A stretch of DNA of 64,000 nt from NCBI GenBank assembly GCA_011526105.1, contig WYAZ01000061.1, positions 1 through 64,000 on the forward strand. The letters are read 5' to 3'. A program made the translations under genes and the position numbers. Positions within the stretch are counted from its first letter, which is position 1; each line of letters begins with the position of its first letter. The notes beneath the pieces are model-generated. The model was not told the DNA's origin. It did not search any database and saw only the letters and a list, made by a program, of their open reading frames with translations. The DNA comes from Deltaproteobacteria bacterium (lineage in GTDB: Bacteria > Myxococcota > Kuafuiibacteriia > Kuafuiibacteriales > Kuafuiibacteriaceae). Shown here piece after piece: positions 27,644 to 36,419 of this stretch.

Positions 27644-28204
27644 ATGTCTCCAGGCTCATCCAGCGTCATCCTCCACGGCACCACCATCCTCACGGTGCGA
27701 AGCGGTCGGCGCGTCGCGATGGGCGGGGACGGTCAGGTCAGCCTCGGGAACACGGTCCTCAAGGCCTCGGCGGTCAAGGTCCGTCGGCTCCACGAGGGCA
27801 AGGTCTTGGCGGGCTTCGCGGGCTCCACCGCGGACGCACTCGCGCTCTTCGAACGCTTCGAGACCAAGCTCTCCGAGCACGGAGGTCAGCTCCTTCGCGC
27901 CGCGGTCGAGCTCTCCAAAGACTGGCGGACCGATCGCTACCTTCGGCGGCTCGAGGCGATGCTCCTCATCGCCGATCGTGAGGCCACGCTGGTGCTCACT
28001 GGGACCGGAGACGTGCTCGAACCCGAGGAAGGCGTGGCCGCCATTGGCAGCGGCGGACCGATGGCCCTGTCGGCGGCTCGGGCGCTCCTTCGGCACAGCA
28101 CGCTCACCCCGACCGAGGTTGTGAAGGCGGGGCTCGAGATCGCGAGCGAGGTTTGTGTGTTCACTAACCAGAACATCAAGATCGAGGAACTCTCCGATGA
28201 CTGA
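27644..28204 (+). CDS. hslV: ATP-dependent protease subunit HslV
   Basis: HslV forms the proteolytic double ring of the HslVU protease. The mature N-terminal Thr is expected in [10 protein letters not shown], reached after a 12-residue leader from ATG 27644 or a 24-residue leader from the TTG at 27608. The rest matches the family: [72 protein letters not shown] and the C-terminal [18 protein letters not shown] 27644 has an AAGG six bases before it and is preferred, but the TTGA overlap with the xerC stop makes 27608 possible. Its stop overlaps the hslU start by eight bases (ATGACTGA). Confidence 0.95.
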   Translation: MSPGSSSVILHGTTILTVRSGRRVAMGGDGQVSLGNTVLKASAVKVRRLHEGKVLAGFAGSTADALALFERFETKLSEHGGQLLRAAVELSKDWRTDRYLRRLEAMLLIADREATLVLTGTGDVLEPEEGVAAIGSGGPMALSAARALLRHSTLTPTEVVKAGLEIASEVCVFTNQNIKIEELSDD

Positions 28205-29585
28205 AAGCCCAGACCGCTACGCGTTTACTCCGCGAGAGACCGTGGGGGAACTCGACCGCTATATCGTGGGCCAAGCGCGGGCCAAACGAGCGGTGGCCAT
28301 CGCGCTTCGGAACCGCTGGCGCAGGCAACACGTGTCGGAAGACATGCGCGAGGAGATCCATCCGAAGAACATCTTGATGATCGGCCCCACCGGCGTGGGA
28401 AAGACCGAGATCGCCCGGCGGCTCGCTCAGATGATCAAGGCGCCGTTCGTGAAGGTCGAAGCCTCCAAGTTCACGGAGGTGGGCTACGTGGGTCGGGACG
28501 TCGAGTCGATGATCCGAGACCTGGTCGAGGAGGCGGTCAACCTCGAGCGGCAGGAGGCGATGGCCCGGGTCGAGCCCAAAGCGGAGCTCGCGGCGGAGGA
28601 GCGGATCTTGGATCTGCTCTTGCCCCCCGGACCCACCCCCGGCCGCATGGGCTTCGAGGAGGTCGCGGGGGCCGAGAAAGACGAGAGCAACCGCACCCGC
28701 GAGACCTTCAGGCGCATGCTCCGGGAAGGAAAGCTCGACGATCGCGAGGTCGAGATCGAGGTCCGTTCCAAGGCGGCGCCATCCATGATCCAGAACTTCT
28801 CTGCCGAGGGGGTCCAGGACATGGTCGTGCAGATCCAAGACATGATGGGCATGAAGAACGGTGGGCCCAAGCGGCGCCGCAAGGTCAGCGTGAAGGATGC
28901 GCGCCAGATTCTGAGGGACGAAGAAGCGAGCCGGTTCATCGACCAAGATGCCATTCAGCGAGACGCTCTTCGTCGAGCGGAAGAGAGCGGGATCGTGTTC
29001 CTGGACGAGATCGACAAGATCATCGGTCCAGGCAGCAAGAGCCGCGGGGGAGGGGGCGGCCCCGACGTCTCACGCGAAGGGGTCCAAAGGGACCTCCTCC
29101 CCATCGTCGAAGGTTCGACCGTCAGCACCAAGTACGGGCGAATCAAGACCGACCACGTGCTGTTCATCGCGGCCGGGGCATTTCATGGGGGCAAGGTCGC
29201 CGATCTGATCCCGGAGCTTCAGGGCCGCTTCCCCATCCGTGTCGAACTCGACGCGCTGACCAACGAAGACTTCGTGCGCATCCTAAAGGAGCCGAAGAAC
29301 GCGATGATTCGGCAGTACCAGGCCCTGCTCGGCACGGAGGGCATCGAACTCGAGGTCGAGGATGAGGCCGTGGTCGAGCTCGCGCGCGTGGCCGCGGCGG
29401 CGAACGAAGCGCTCGAGAACATCGGCGCGCGTCGCCTCCATACGGTGCTCGAGACGCTGCTCGAGGAGATCTCCTTCGATGCGCCGGAGCGGAAGGACAA
29501 ACACGTCAAGATCAACAAGGCATTCGTGGAGGAGCGCCTGAAGAAGGTGCTCGAGCGCGAAGACCTGAGGAGGTTCGTGCTTTGA
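28197..29585 (+). CDS. hslU: ATP-dependent protease ATPase subunit HslU
   Basis: HslU is the AAA+ unfoldase that feeds substrates into HslV. The 462-residue product starts [25 protein letters not shown], the usual HslU opening. It has Walker [10 protein letters not shown] near residue 62, the pore loop region [15 protein letters not shown], Walker [10 protein letters not shown] near 264, and the sensor and box VII segments in [13 protein letters not shown] and [11 protein letters not shown]. The C terminus EDLRRFVL matches the tail that docks into HslV. The I-domain (about 110-240) is present. The start is the ATG overlapping the hslV stop. The stop is itself overlapped by the TTG of the aminotransferase gene. 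Confidence 0.97.
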   Translation: MTESPDRYAFTPRETVGELDRYIVGQARAKRAVAIALRNRWRRQHVSEDMREEIHPKNILMIGPTGVGKTEIARRLAQMIKAPFVKVEASKFTEVGYVGRDVESMIRDLVEEAVNLERQEAMARVEPKAELAAEERILDLLLPPGPTPGRMGFEEVAGAEKDESNRTRETFRRMLREGKLDDREVEIEVRSKAAPSMIQNFSAEGVQDMVVQIQDMMGMKNGGPKRRRKVSVKDARQILRDEEASRFIDQDAIQRDALRRAEESGIVFLDEIDKIIGPGSKSRGGGGGPDVSREGVQRDLLPIVEGSTVSTKYGRIKTDHVLFIAAGAFHGGKVADLIPELQGRFPIRVELDALTNEDFVRILKEPKNAMIRQYQALLGTEGIELEVEDEAVVELARVAAAANEALENIGARRLHTVLETLLEEISFDAPERKDKHVKINKAFVEERLKKVLEREDLRRFVL

Positions 29586-30802
29586 CGAGCGAGCGAAGAC
29601 AGGCGGATCTGATCCGCCGCGCAGAACGGGTCTTCACCCCCAACCTTCGGCCTGCGCCGGTGGTGCTGGACCACGGCGAAGGGGTGCGCCTCTACGACCT
29701 CGAGGGGCGTGAGTATCTGGACTTCGCCAGCGGCATCGCGGTGAGCGCCCTGGGACACCGGCACCCTGCGCTGGTGTCCGCGATAAAAGCTCAGGCCGAG
29801 CGACTGCTCCATACTTCGAACCTCTATTGGAACCAGCCTTCCATCGAACTCGCCGAGAAGCTGGTCGCGAGCTGTTTCGCGGAGCGGGTCTTCTTCTGCA
29901 ACTCGGGCGCCGAGGCCAACGAAGCCGCCATCAAGCTGGCGCGTAAGTTCGCGCACGACCGGGGTGAAACCGAGCGGGTCGAGATCCTGAGCTTCGAAGG
30001 CTCCTTCCACGGGCGCACCATGGGCGCCCTCGCCGCCACCGCGCAGCCCAAGTACCACGTGGGCTTCGAGCCTCTGCCTCGCGGCTTCACCTACTTGCCC
30101 TTTGGAGACCTCGAAGCGCTCGAGCGCGCGGCGTCTCCGCGCACCGCCGCGATATTGATCGAGCCGGTGCAAGGTGAGGGCGGGGTGCGCGCCACCCCCG
30201 AGGGCTTCTTGGCCGAGTGCCGGAGGCTCGCTGATCGAGCCGGGGCGCTCCTCGTCTTCGACGAGGTCCAGATCGGCGTGGGGCGTAGCGGCAAGATGTT
30301 CGGGCATCAGCACGAAGGCGTCGAGCCGGACATCATGAGCCTCGCGAAGGGCATCGGAGGGGGCCTGCCCCTCGGTGCGATCGTGACCACCGAACGCGTG
30401 GGCGCATCGCTCTCCTTTGGGAGCCACGCCACCACGTACGGCGGTAACCCGGTGGCGTGCTGCGCTGGAGGGGTCGTCTTCGATGCACTCGCGGCGCCAG
30501 GCTTCTTGGATCGCGTCTCCCGGGTGGGGCACCAGCTCCGGGACGGGCTGACCGCGATCTCGGCCGGGCGAGGGCTCTTCAAAGAGGTCCGCGGGCGAGG
30601 CATGCTCATCGGGGCTGAACTCGCGCCCGAGGTCCCTTTCGAGGCAAAAGCGGTGGTCGAGGCCTGTCGGGCCCAGGGGCTGCTCGTCCACGTGGCGGGT
30701 CCTCGAGTCGTCCGTATCGCACCTCCGCTGGTCCTCGACGCGGCCGACGCGGCCTTGGGCCTCGAACGCTTCAGAGAAGCCATCTCCGCCCTCGAGGTCT
30801 GA
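29582..30802 (+). CDS. argD: Acetylornithine aminotransferase family (class III, PLP)
   Basis: The 406-residue enzyme is a class III aminotransferase that best fits acetylornithine aminotransferase of arginine synthesis. Visible features are YLDFASGIAVSALGHRHP, the PLP-phosphate loop FCNSGAEANEAAIKLAR, SFHGRTMGALAATAQPKY, EPVQGEGGVRATPEGFL, the cofactor Asp in LVFDEVQIGVGRSGKMF and the Schiff-base Lys in SLAKGIGGGLPLGAI. A role as a related omega-transaminase cannot be excluded because no other arg genes are near. The TTG start at 29582 overlaps the hslU stop as TTGA, so translation is coupled to a protease operon, which is an unusual partnership. Confidence 0.88.
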   Translation: MTSERRQADLIRRAERVFTPNLRPAPVVLDHGEGVRLYDLEGREYLDFASGIAVSALGHRHPALVSAIKAQAERLLHTSNLYWNQPSIELAEKLVASCFAERVFFCNSGAEANEAAIKLARKFAHDRGETERVEILSFEGSFHGRTMGALAATAQPKYHVGFEPLPRGFTYLPFGDLEALERAASPRTAAILIEPVQGEGGVRATPEGFLAECRRLADRAGALLVFDEVQIGVGRSGKMFGHQHEGVEPDIMSLAKGIGGGLPLGAIVTTERVGASLSFGSHATTYGGNPVACCAGGVVFDALAAPGFLDRVSRVGHQLRDGLTAISAGRGLFKEVRGRGMLIGAELAPEVPFEAKAVVEACRAQGLLVHVAGPRVVRIAPPLVLDAADAALGLERFREAISALEV

Positions 30803-30919
30803 CGAACGCGCCCTCTCGGCCCTCCGGTGAGACCCCCTACCTTGACGGGGATCCGGTCCGATGGAACTCTCAGCCATCTGGGAGGCTTAGCCGCTGACTT
30901 CGATCGTCCGCGGGACGAC

Positions 30920-32164
30920 ATGACCGACATACCCATCGTGCCGTCGCTGCGCAGCGACGTAGATCTGACCCGGGTTTCCCTGAGCGTCGATGACATGTTC
31001 CTCGTGTCGCGCATCGATGGGCGTTCGTCTGTCGCAGATCTCGCGGTGCTCATCGGCAAGAAGGCCGACGAGACACAGAAGATCCTGGAGCGCCTCGTCG
31101 AGCTCGGACTGGTCAGCTTGGGTCGAGGTTCCGTTCCTCCGCCCCGCCGATCTCGGCCGCCCCCGAAGCCAGAGTCCACCGGTGGGGTCTTCGAGATCCC
31201 GGACAACTTCATCTTTCCGGTTGGCCTGATGCAGGACAAGAACGACCTGGATGTGAACACGCGGAAGCGAATCATCTGGATCCACGAGAACCTGGAGAAG
31301 TGGACCTACTATGAACTCCTGGAAGTCGATCGCAAGGCGGACAAGGAAGCGGTCAAGAAGGCCTACCGCGAGCGAAGCAAAGACTGGCACCCGGATGGCT
31401 TCCGCGCCAAGAAGCTCGGCGCGTTCAAGAAGCTGGTCGAGGCGGTGTTCAAGCGCTTGACCGAGGCGCAACGGGTTCTCACCGACGTCAAAGCGCGCCT
31501 CGCCTACGACCAAAGCGTCGTGTTTGAACCGACCGAAGAGGAGATGAAGGAGCTCCTCTGGCGCGCGGGCGCCGAGGAGCGGGAGAAGCGCCGCGAGGAA
31601 GAGAGACTCCAGAAGCGCATCGCGAAGAACCCCGTGCTGCTCAAGAAACAGCAGGCCAAGGAGTTCTACGAAGCCGCGCTGGCGCTGGAGGCGGAGGGGA
31701 AGCTCATGGAGGCTCGCCGGCAAGCGCAAATGGCAGTCGCGTACGACCCCAAGCCCACCGAGTATGTCGCTCTCGTCGAGCGCATCTCGGACCTGGCGGT
31801 CGACCACCGCATCGCGCCCATCCTCAAGCGCGCGAAGTATCACGAGTCCATGACGCAATGGGACGAAGCGATGGAGTATCTGAGCGAAGCGGTGCGCGTG
31901 GCGCCGGACAACGGGACCGCCCGCCTTCGTCTCGCTTACAACATGTTGATGGCGAGGCAGGATATCGACGAGGTCATGCGGCACGCGCAGAAGGCGGTGG
32001 TCCTCGTTCCAGAGGATGCCGAGGCCCACTATGTGGCGGGTCGGTGCTGCGAGGCCAAGGACATGGAGAAGAACGCGAAGAAGCACTACGAAGAGGCGCT
32101 TCGGTTGCGACCGAACTTTCAGGACGCCAAGAAGCGCCTGAACAAACTGAAGTGGGGCTTCTGA
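30920..32164 (+). CDS. J-domain/TPR co-chaperone with N-terminal winged-helix-like domain
   Basis: This 414-residue protein has three parts. Residues 20-70 form a small helical domain with the pattern FLVSRIDGRSSVADLAVLIG followed by LERLVELGLVS. Residues 128-196 are a J domain with the diagnostic His-Pro-Asp at 157-159 (KDWHPDGF), so it should stimulate Hsp70 ATPase. Residues 247-410 are TPR units ending HYVAGRCCEAKDMEKNAKKHYEEALRLRPNF. There is no Gly/Phe region or zinc centre, so it is not a classical DnaJ. The next gene is a DnaK paralogue 33 bases away, its likely partner. The small N-terminal domain recurs at the C terminus of the third gene of the group. ATG 30920 is chosen by codon bias. 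Confidence 0.88.
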   Translation: MTDIPIVPSLRSDVDLTRVSLSVDDMFLVSRIDGRSSVADLAVLIGKKADETQKILERLVELGLVSLGRGSVPPPRRSRPPPKPESTGGVFEIPDNFIFPVGLMQDKNDLDVNTRKRIIWIHENLEKWTYYELLEVDRKADKEAVKKAYRERSKDWHPDGFRAKKLGAFKKLVEAVFKRLTEAQRVLTDVKARLAYDQSVVFEPTEEEMKELLWRAGAEEREKRREEERLQKRIAKNPVLLKKQQAKEFYEAALALEAEGKLMEARRQAQMAVAYDPKPTEYVALVERISDLAVDHRIAPILKRAKYHESMTQWDEAMEYLSEAVRVAPDNGTARLRLAYNMLMARQDIDEVMRHAQKAVVLVPEDAEAHYVAGRCCEAKDMEKNAKKHYEEALRLRPNFQDAKKRLNKLKWGF

Positions 32165-32197
32165 GCCGGCATCCGGTTATCAAGACGGGAACTAGAA

Positions 32198-34036
32198 ATG
32201 GCGAGTGAACCAGTCATCGGAATCGATCTCGGAACGACGAATTCTTGCGTCGCTATCGTGGAAGACGGGGTGCCGAAGGTCATTCCCAATCGTGGCGGCT
32301 ACCGCACGACACCTTCCATGGTGGCCATCGCGGAGAACGGGCGGCGCCTGATCGGGCACATCGCCAAGCGGCAGGCGATCATCAACGCCGAGAATACGGT
32401 CTACGCATCCAAGCGGCTCATTGGGCGCCGATGGGACTCGCGTGAGGTCTCGGACGCGCTCGAGACGTGTCCGTACAAGATCATCAAGGGACCCAACGGT
32501 GACGTCCGCATCGAGATGCGAGACAAGGTCTACAGCTTGCCCGAGGTCAGCTCGATGATCCTGACCGAGATGAAGGTCATCGCCGAGCAGCACCTCAACA
32601 AGGAGATCCAGAAGGCGGTGATCACCGTCCCCGCCTACTTCAACGACGGCCAGCGTCAAGCGACCAAGGACGCCGGCAAGATCGCGGGTCTGGACGTGGT
32701 GCGCATCATCAACGAACCCACCGCGGCCGCTCTGGCCTACGGCTACGGCAAGGCCTACGACCGCCGGGTCGCGGTGTTCGACCTCGGGGGAGGCACTTTC
32801 GACATCTCGATTCTCGAGATCTCCGGCGGGGTCTTCGAAGTGCTCGCCACGTCCGGCGACACCCTGCTCGGGGGCGAGGACTTCGACTACCGCATCATCG
32901 AGTGGTTGGTGTTTGGCTTCGCCAAGGAGCACAACATCGACCTTCGTAAGGACCGAATGGCCTTTCAGCGGCTGAAAGACGCGGCCGAGAAGTCGAAGTG
33001 TGAGCTCTCGGGGGGGCCTCAAAGCGAGATCAACCTGCCGTTCATCATCTCCACCGGCCAGAACGACGCGCTCCACCTGCAGCGCACGCTCACCCGCGAC
33101 ACTTTCAACGACCTCGTCATCGACCTTGCAAAGCGCTGCACGCAGATCTGCGAGAAGACGCTGAAGAGCGCGGGCATCGACAAGAAAGATCTCGACGACG
33201 TCATCCTCGTGGGAGGGCAGACGCGCACGCCGAAGATCCAGGAGATGGTGAAGGAGTTCTTTGGGCTTTCTCCGTCGAAGAACGTTCACCCGGACGAGGT
33301 CGTGGCACTGGGCGCCGCCATCCAAGGGGCATCACTCCTCGACGAGGCGAGCGACGTCCTCCTGTTGGATGTCACGCCGCATAACCTCGGCATCATGATC
33401 GTCGGAGGCTACTTCCAGACGATCATCGAGAAGAACACGACCGTGCCCACCAGCGCGGCCCACATCTTCACCACGGTGCGCGACAACCAGACCTCGGTTC
33501 GAATCATGGTCTTTCAGGGCGACTCGCAGCTCGCGCAGGAGAACGAGCTCCTCGGAGAGTTCATCCTTTCTGGCCTGAGAAAGGCGCCGCGAGGCGAGGT
33601 CGAGGTCGAGGTCAACTTCGAGATCTCGGCGGACGGTATCGTCTCGGTCTCGGCGAAAGACCTCGAGACCGGGCTCGAGCAGAGCATCACGGTCACCGCG
33701 ACCAGCGGTCTCACCGAGGAAGAGATCGCGGCGATGGCCAAGGACGCCGAGCAGTACGCGGTCGGGGTCAAGACGAACGAGGCCTTCGAAGAGCGCAAGG
33801 CGCGCGTGGAGGCGACGATGCGCGACATCGAAGGCCTCCTGCCGAAGGTTCGACCGGTCATCGCCAGCTCCGAGTTCGGGAGCGAGGCGCTGCGCAAGGT
33901 CGAGACCGCACTCGAACGGGCTCGAGGCGCCATCACTGCGCGTTCGACCGAGGGCTTGGACGCGACCATCGATGCCCTCGAACGGACGCTGAAGATGCTT
34001 CGAGGCGTCGCGGACAAGATGGGCCCCGACGCTTGA
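32198..34036 (+). CDS. Hsp70 (DnaK) paralogue
   Basis: The 612-residue chaperone has an intact Hsp70 ATPase domain: GIDLGTTNSCVAI at the start, EPTAAALAYGYGKA, FDLGGGTFDISILE and VGGQTRTPKIQ. The linker reads LLLDVTPHNLGIMIVGG, where housekeeping DnaK has DVTPLSLGIETLGG. The substrate-binding beta domain follows (TTVPTSAAHIFTTVRDNQ, then FEISADGIVSVSAKDLETG) and then a helical lid that is shorter than usual and lacks the acidic C-terminal tail. No grpE or dnaJ housekeeping gene is beside it; instead a J-TPR gene precedes it and a TPR gene follows with a TTGA overlap. It is thus a dedicated Hsp70. Myxococcus has a motility-associated Hsp70 (SglK), but equivalence is only a hypothesis. Confidence 0.95.
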   Translation: MASEPVIGIDLGTTNSCVAIVEDGVPKVIPNRGGYRTTPSMVAIAENGRRLIGHIAKRQAIINAENTVYASKRLIGRRWDSREVSDALETCPYKIIKGPNGDVRIEMRDKVYSLPEVSSMILTEMKVIAEQHLNKEIQKAVITVPAYFNDGQRQATKDAGKIAGLDVVRIINEPTAAALAYGYGKAYDRRVAVFDLGGGTFDISILEISGGVFEVLATSGDTLLGGEDFDYRIIEWLVFGFAKEHNIDLRKDRMAFQRLKDAAEKSKCELSGGPQSEINLPFIISTGQNDALHLQRTLTRDTFNDLVIDLAKRCTQICEKTLKSAGIDKKDLDDVILVGGQTRTPKIQEMVKEFFGLSPSKNVHPDEVVALGAAIQGASLLDEASDVLLLDVTPHNLGIMIVGGYFQTIIEKNTTVPTSAAHIFTTVRDNQTSVRIMVFQGDSQLAQENELLGEFILSGLRKAPRGEVEVEVNFEISADGIVSVSAKDLETGLEQSITVTATSGLTEEEIAAMAKDAEQYAVGVKTNEAFEERKARVEATMRDIEGLLPKVRPVIASSEFGSEALRKVETALERARGAITARSTEGLDATIDALERTLKMLRGVADKMGPDA

Positions 34037-34986
34037 CGGAAGGGGGCCAGGGAGCAGGCCCCGAAGGGCCCTCCGTTGATGAGTGCATCGAGGCCGGCCT
34101 CTACTACTTTTCTCGCGGCGAGTTTCGCCTGGCCGAACACTGGTGGAACGCGGCTCGCTTGGCGGAGCCCGACAACCGCCGGGCCAAGGAGTGCCTGCGA
34201 TACTTGGATCGGCTCGAAGGGCAGGAGTCCTCCGAGTTGCCGCCAATCGAGTTGCTCGCTGAACCCCCGACTCGCCCGCCGGCCAGCATTCCGGTCGAGG
34301 GGCCTGGCGCGGCTCCCGACGATCCCTGGGGGGCCCCCGACGCGCGGGAAGAGCTCGGAGATGATCCCTGGAGATCCGGTCCCGACGTCACCAGCGTCGT
34401 CACCCTGGACGAAGGAGGCTGGGAAGAGGACGCGGTCGCCGAGCGCACCCCGTTCCCCATGCTCGACCGCGAGCCGCTCTTTGGCTCGCCGCTGCACCTC
34501 GCGACGGACAAGGGCATGATGCGGGAGCGCATCGCGAACTCGCCGGTCCTCGGTTCGCGACGCACGAGCGACACGGGTCGAAAACAGGAGCTGTCGCATC
34601 TCCCACCGGAGATGCTTCTCAAGCGGGCAGAGCAGCGCCTCGCGCTCGACGACTTCGACGGGGCGCTCGAGCTCCTCGAGGGCATCTCGGAGGACTCCGC
34701 GGTGGGACCGGCGGCGTACAAGCTGGCGCGAGACGCGTCAGCGCGCCTCGAAGCGCAATACGCCTCGCAGCTCGGAGGCTTCGATCGCTACCCGCGAGTG
34801 ACCCTGCCCGCGGACGAGATCATCTGGCTGAACCTGAATCATCGGGCGGGCTTCATCCTTTCGCAGATCGATGGCGGGGTGAGCTACGAGGACTTGGTGT
34901 CCCTCTCGGGCATGCCTCGCATCGACACGCTGCGTCTGCTCTGCACGCTGCTGCAAGAAGGGGTCATTTCCAGTCGCGAGCCCTGA
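34033..34986 (+). CDS. TPR-type protein sharing a domain with the J protein
   Basis: The 317-residue product is not a named family. Residues 14-62 form a TPR-like helical hairpin (ECIEAGLYYFSRGEFRLAEHWWNAARLAEPDN). A disordered acidic, Pro-rich region spans about 65-175. Residues 185-240 look like another TPR pair (LPPEMLLKRAEQRLALDDFDGALELLEG). The last 60 residues (FILSQIDGGVSYEDLVSLSG then LLCTLLQEGVIS) align with the N-terminal domain of the J protein two genes upstream. The TTG start overlaps the dnaK stop as TTGA. It converges on rarA with only two bases between the stops. It probably acts as a third component of the Hsp70 unit; this is inferred. Confidence 0.82.
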   Translation: MTEGGQGAGPEGPSVDECIEAGLYYFSRGEFRLAEHWWNAARLAEPDNRRAKECLRYLDRLEGQESSELPPIELLAEPPTRPPASIPVEGPGAAPDDPWGAPDAREELGDDPWRSGPDVTSVVTLDEGGWEEDAVAERTPFPMLDREPLFGSPLHLATDKGMMRERIANSPVLGSRRTSDTGRKQELSHLPPEMLLKRAEQRLALDDFDGALELLEGISEDSAVGPAAYKLARDASARLEAQYASQLGGFDRYPRVTLPADEIIWLNLNHRAGFILSQIDGGVSYEDLVSLSGMPRIDTLRLLCTLLQEGVISSREP

Positions 34987-34988
34987 GC

Positions 34989-36341
34989 TCAGGGTCCCTT
35001 CGACTTCTTCGCTCGGAGGGCCTCGAGGCGCGCCTTGATCTCGCGCTCGTGCCCGCTGTCGGTGGGCTCGTAGTACCTTCGGCCCGCGAGCGCGTGAGGC
35101 AGATACGTCTCGTCCGGGACGAAGCCACCAAAGTCGTGCGGATAACGGTATCCGTGCCCGTGGCCTCGGGCCTTGTCGAGGCTGGTGGAGGCTGGGCGCA
35201 GCTTCTCCGGAACCGGCAAGGGACCGAACTCGCCGACGTCACGCCGGGCGGCGCCGTAAGCCATGAACACTCGGTTCGACTTCGGCGCTGATGCTAGGTA
35301 GCTGGCGGCTTGAGTCATGGCGAGGGCGCCTTCGGGCAGACCCACGAGCTCAAAGGCGGCGAGGGCGGAGGTCGCCAGAGTGAGCGCGCCGGGGTCCGCA
35401 TTGCCGATGTCCTCACTGGCGAAGATCACCATTCGGCGGAGCAAGAACCGTGGGTCCTCGCCCGCCTCGAGCATGCGGGTCAGGTAGTAGACCGCGGCAT
35501 CGGGGTCCGACCCCCGCATGGATTTGATGAAGGCCGAGATGACGCCGTAGTGTTCGTCGCCCGCCTTGTCGTAAAGCAGCGTCTTGTGCTGGAGGGCCTC
35601 CTCCGCATCTTCGGGGGTGATGACGGTGCGTTCGCTCAGGCGTGCGCGTTCCGCCGCCACTTCGAGCGTGGTCAAGGCCCGCCTCGCGTCCCCGTGGGCG
35701 CCTGCGACGATCGTCTCCTTCGCGAGCTCATCGATGGAGAGCGCGAACCTGCCGAGCCCCTGCTCGGCGTCGGAGAGCGCCCGGTCGAGCAGGGTGCAGA
35801 GGGCCTCGTTCGAAAGGCGCGCGAGCACGAACACGCGAACCCGCGAGAGGAGCGCCGCGTTGAGCTCGAAGGACGGGTTCTCGGTCGTGGCGCCCACCAG
35901 CGTCACGATGCCCTTCTCGACCGCGGGCAAGAGCGCGTCTTGCTGGGCTTTGGACCAGCGATGGATCTCGTCCACGAACAGCAGCGTGCGACGGCCTCGT
36001 TCTCCCCGCGCCCGACGCGCCTCTTCGAGGATCTTTCTGAGCTCCGCGACCCCGGAGAGCACGGCGGAGAGGGTGACGAAGCGGGCCTGGGTACGTTCCG
36101 CGAGGAGGCGTGCGAGCGACGTCTTTCCGGTGCCTGGCGGTCCCCACAGAATCATCGAAGGCAGGCGGTCCCCGAGGATGAGTTCGTGAAGGAGCTTGCC
36201 CGGTCCCACCAGATGCTCCTGCCCCACGAGCGCATCCAGTTGTGCGGGGCGCATCCGGTCCGCGAGCGGATCCGTCGGGCTCTTCCGCTCGGCCGCTGCT
36301 TCGAAGAGGTCCATCGGCGGCATGGTCGTGCGGTCGTTCAT
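34989..36341 (-). CDS. rarA: Replication-associated recombination protein RarA (MgsA)
   Basis: RarA is a clamp-loader-like AAA+ ATPase acting at stalled replication forks. The 450-residue product has the family start (PLADRMRPAQLDALVGQEHLVGPGKLL), Walker A GPPGTGKTSLAR at residues 67-78, Walker B LLFVDEIHRW near 122, sensor 1 LVGATTENPSFELNAALLSR, and the C-terminal tetramerisation region with KSMRGSDPDAAVYYL, VIFASEDIGNADP and the closing GFVPDETYLPHALAGRRYYEP. ATG 36339-36341 was chosen because the 61-codon upstream frame crosses into the divergent gene region. It is divergent from the pseudokinase-PEGA gene across about 78 bases. Confidence 0.96.
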   Translation of the reverse strand: MNDRTTMPPMDLFEAAAERKSPTDPLADRMRPAQLDALVGQEHLVGPGKLLHELILGDRLPSMILWGPPGTGKTSLARLLAERTQARFVTLSAVLSGVAELRKILEEARRARGERGRRTLLFVDEIHRWSKAQQDALLPAVEKGIVTLVGATTENPSFELNAALLSRVRVFVLARLSNEALCTLLDRALSDAEQGLGRFALSIDELAKETIVAGAHGDARRALTTLEVAAERARLSERTVITPEDAEEALQHKTLLYDKAGDEHYGVISAFIKSMRGSDPDAAVYYLTRMLEAGEDPRFLLRRMVIFASEDIGNADPGALTLATSALAAFELVGLPEGALAMTQAASYLASAPKSNRVFMAYGAARRDVGEFGPLPVPEKLRPASTSLDKARGHGHGYRYPHDFGGFVPDETYLPHALAGRRYYEPTDSGHEREIKARLEALRAKKSKGP

Positions 36342-36419
36342 GACTGTAAAGCACGCCTTTTTGCGCTGTCGGGTAACGTCGTACCCGCCCAAACCTTTGC
36401 CGCGGTCGCCGACTGTGGG

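Noticed and set aside
35310-36419. Long N-terminal extension of the pseudokinase-PEGA frame over the rarA gene
   Set aside because: It is antisense to the clearly conserved rarA. Kinase-like similarity begins only after about 36432.
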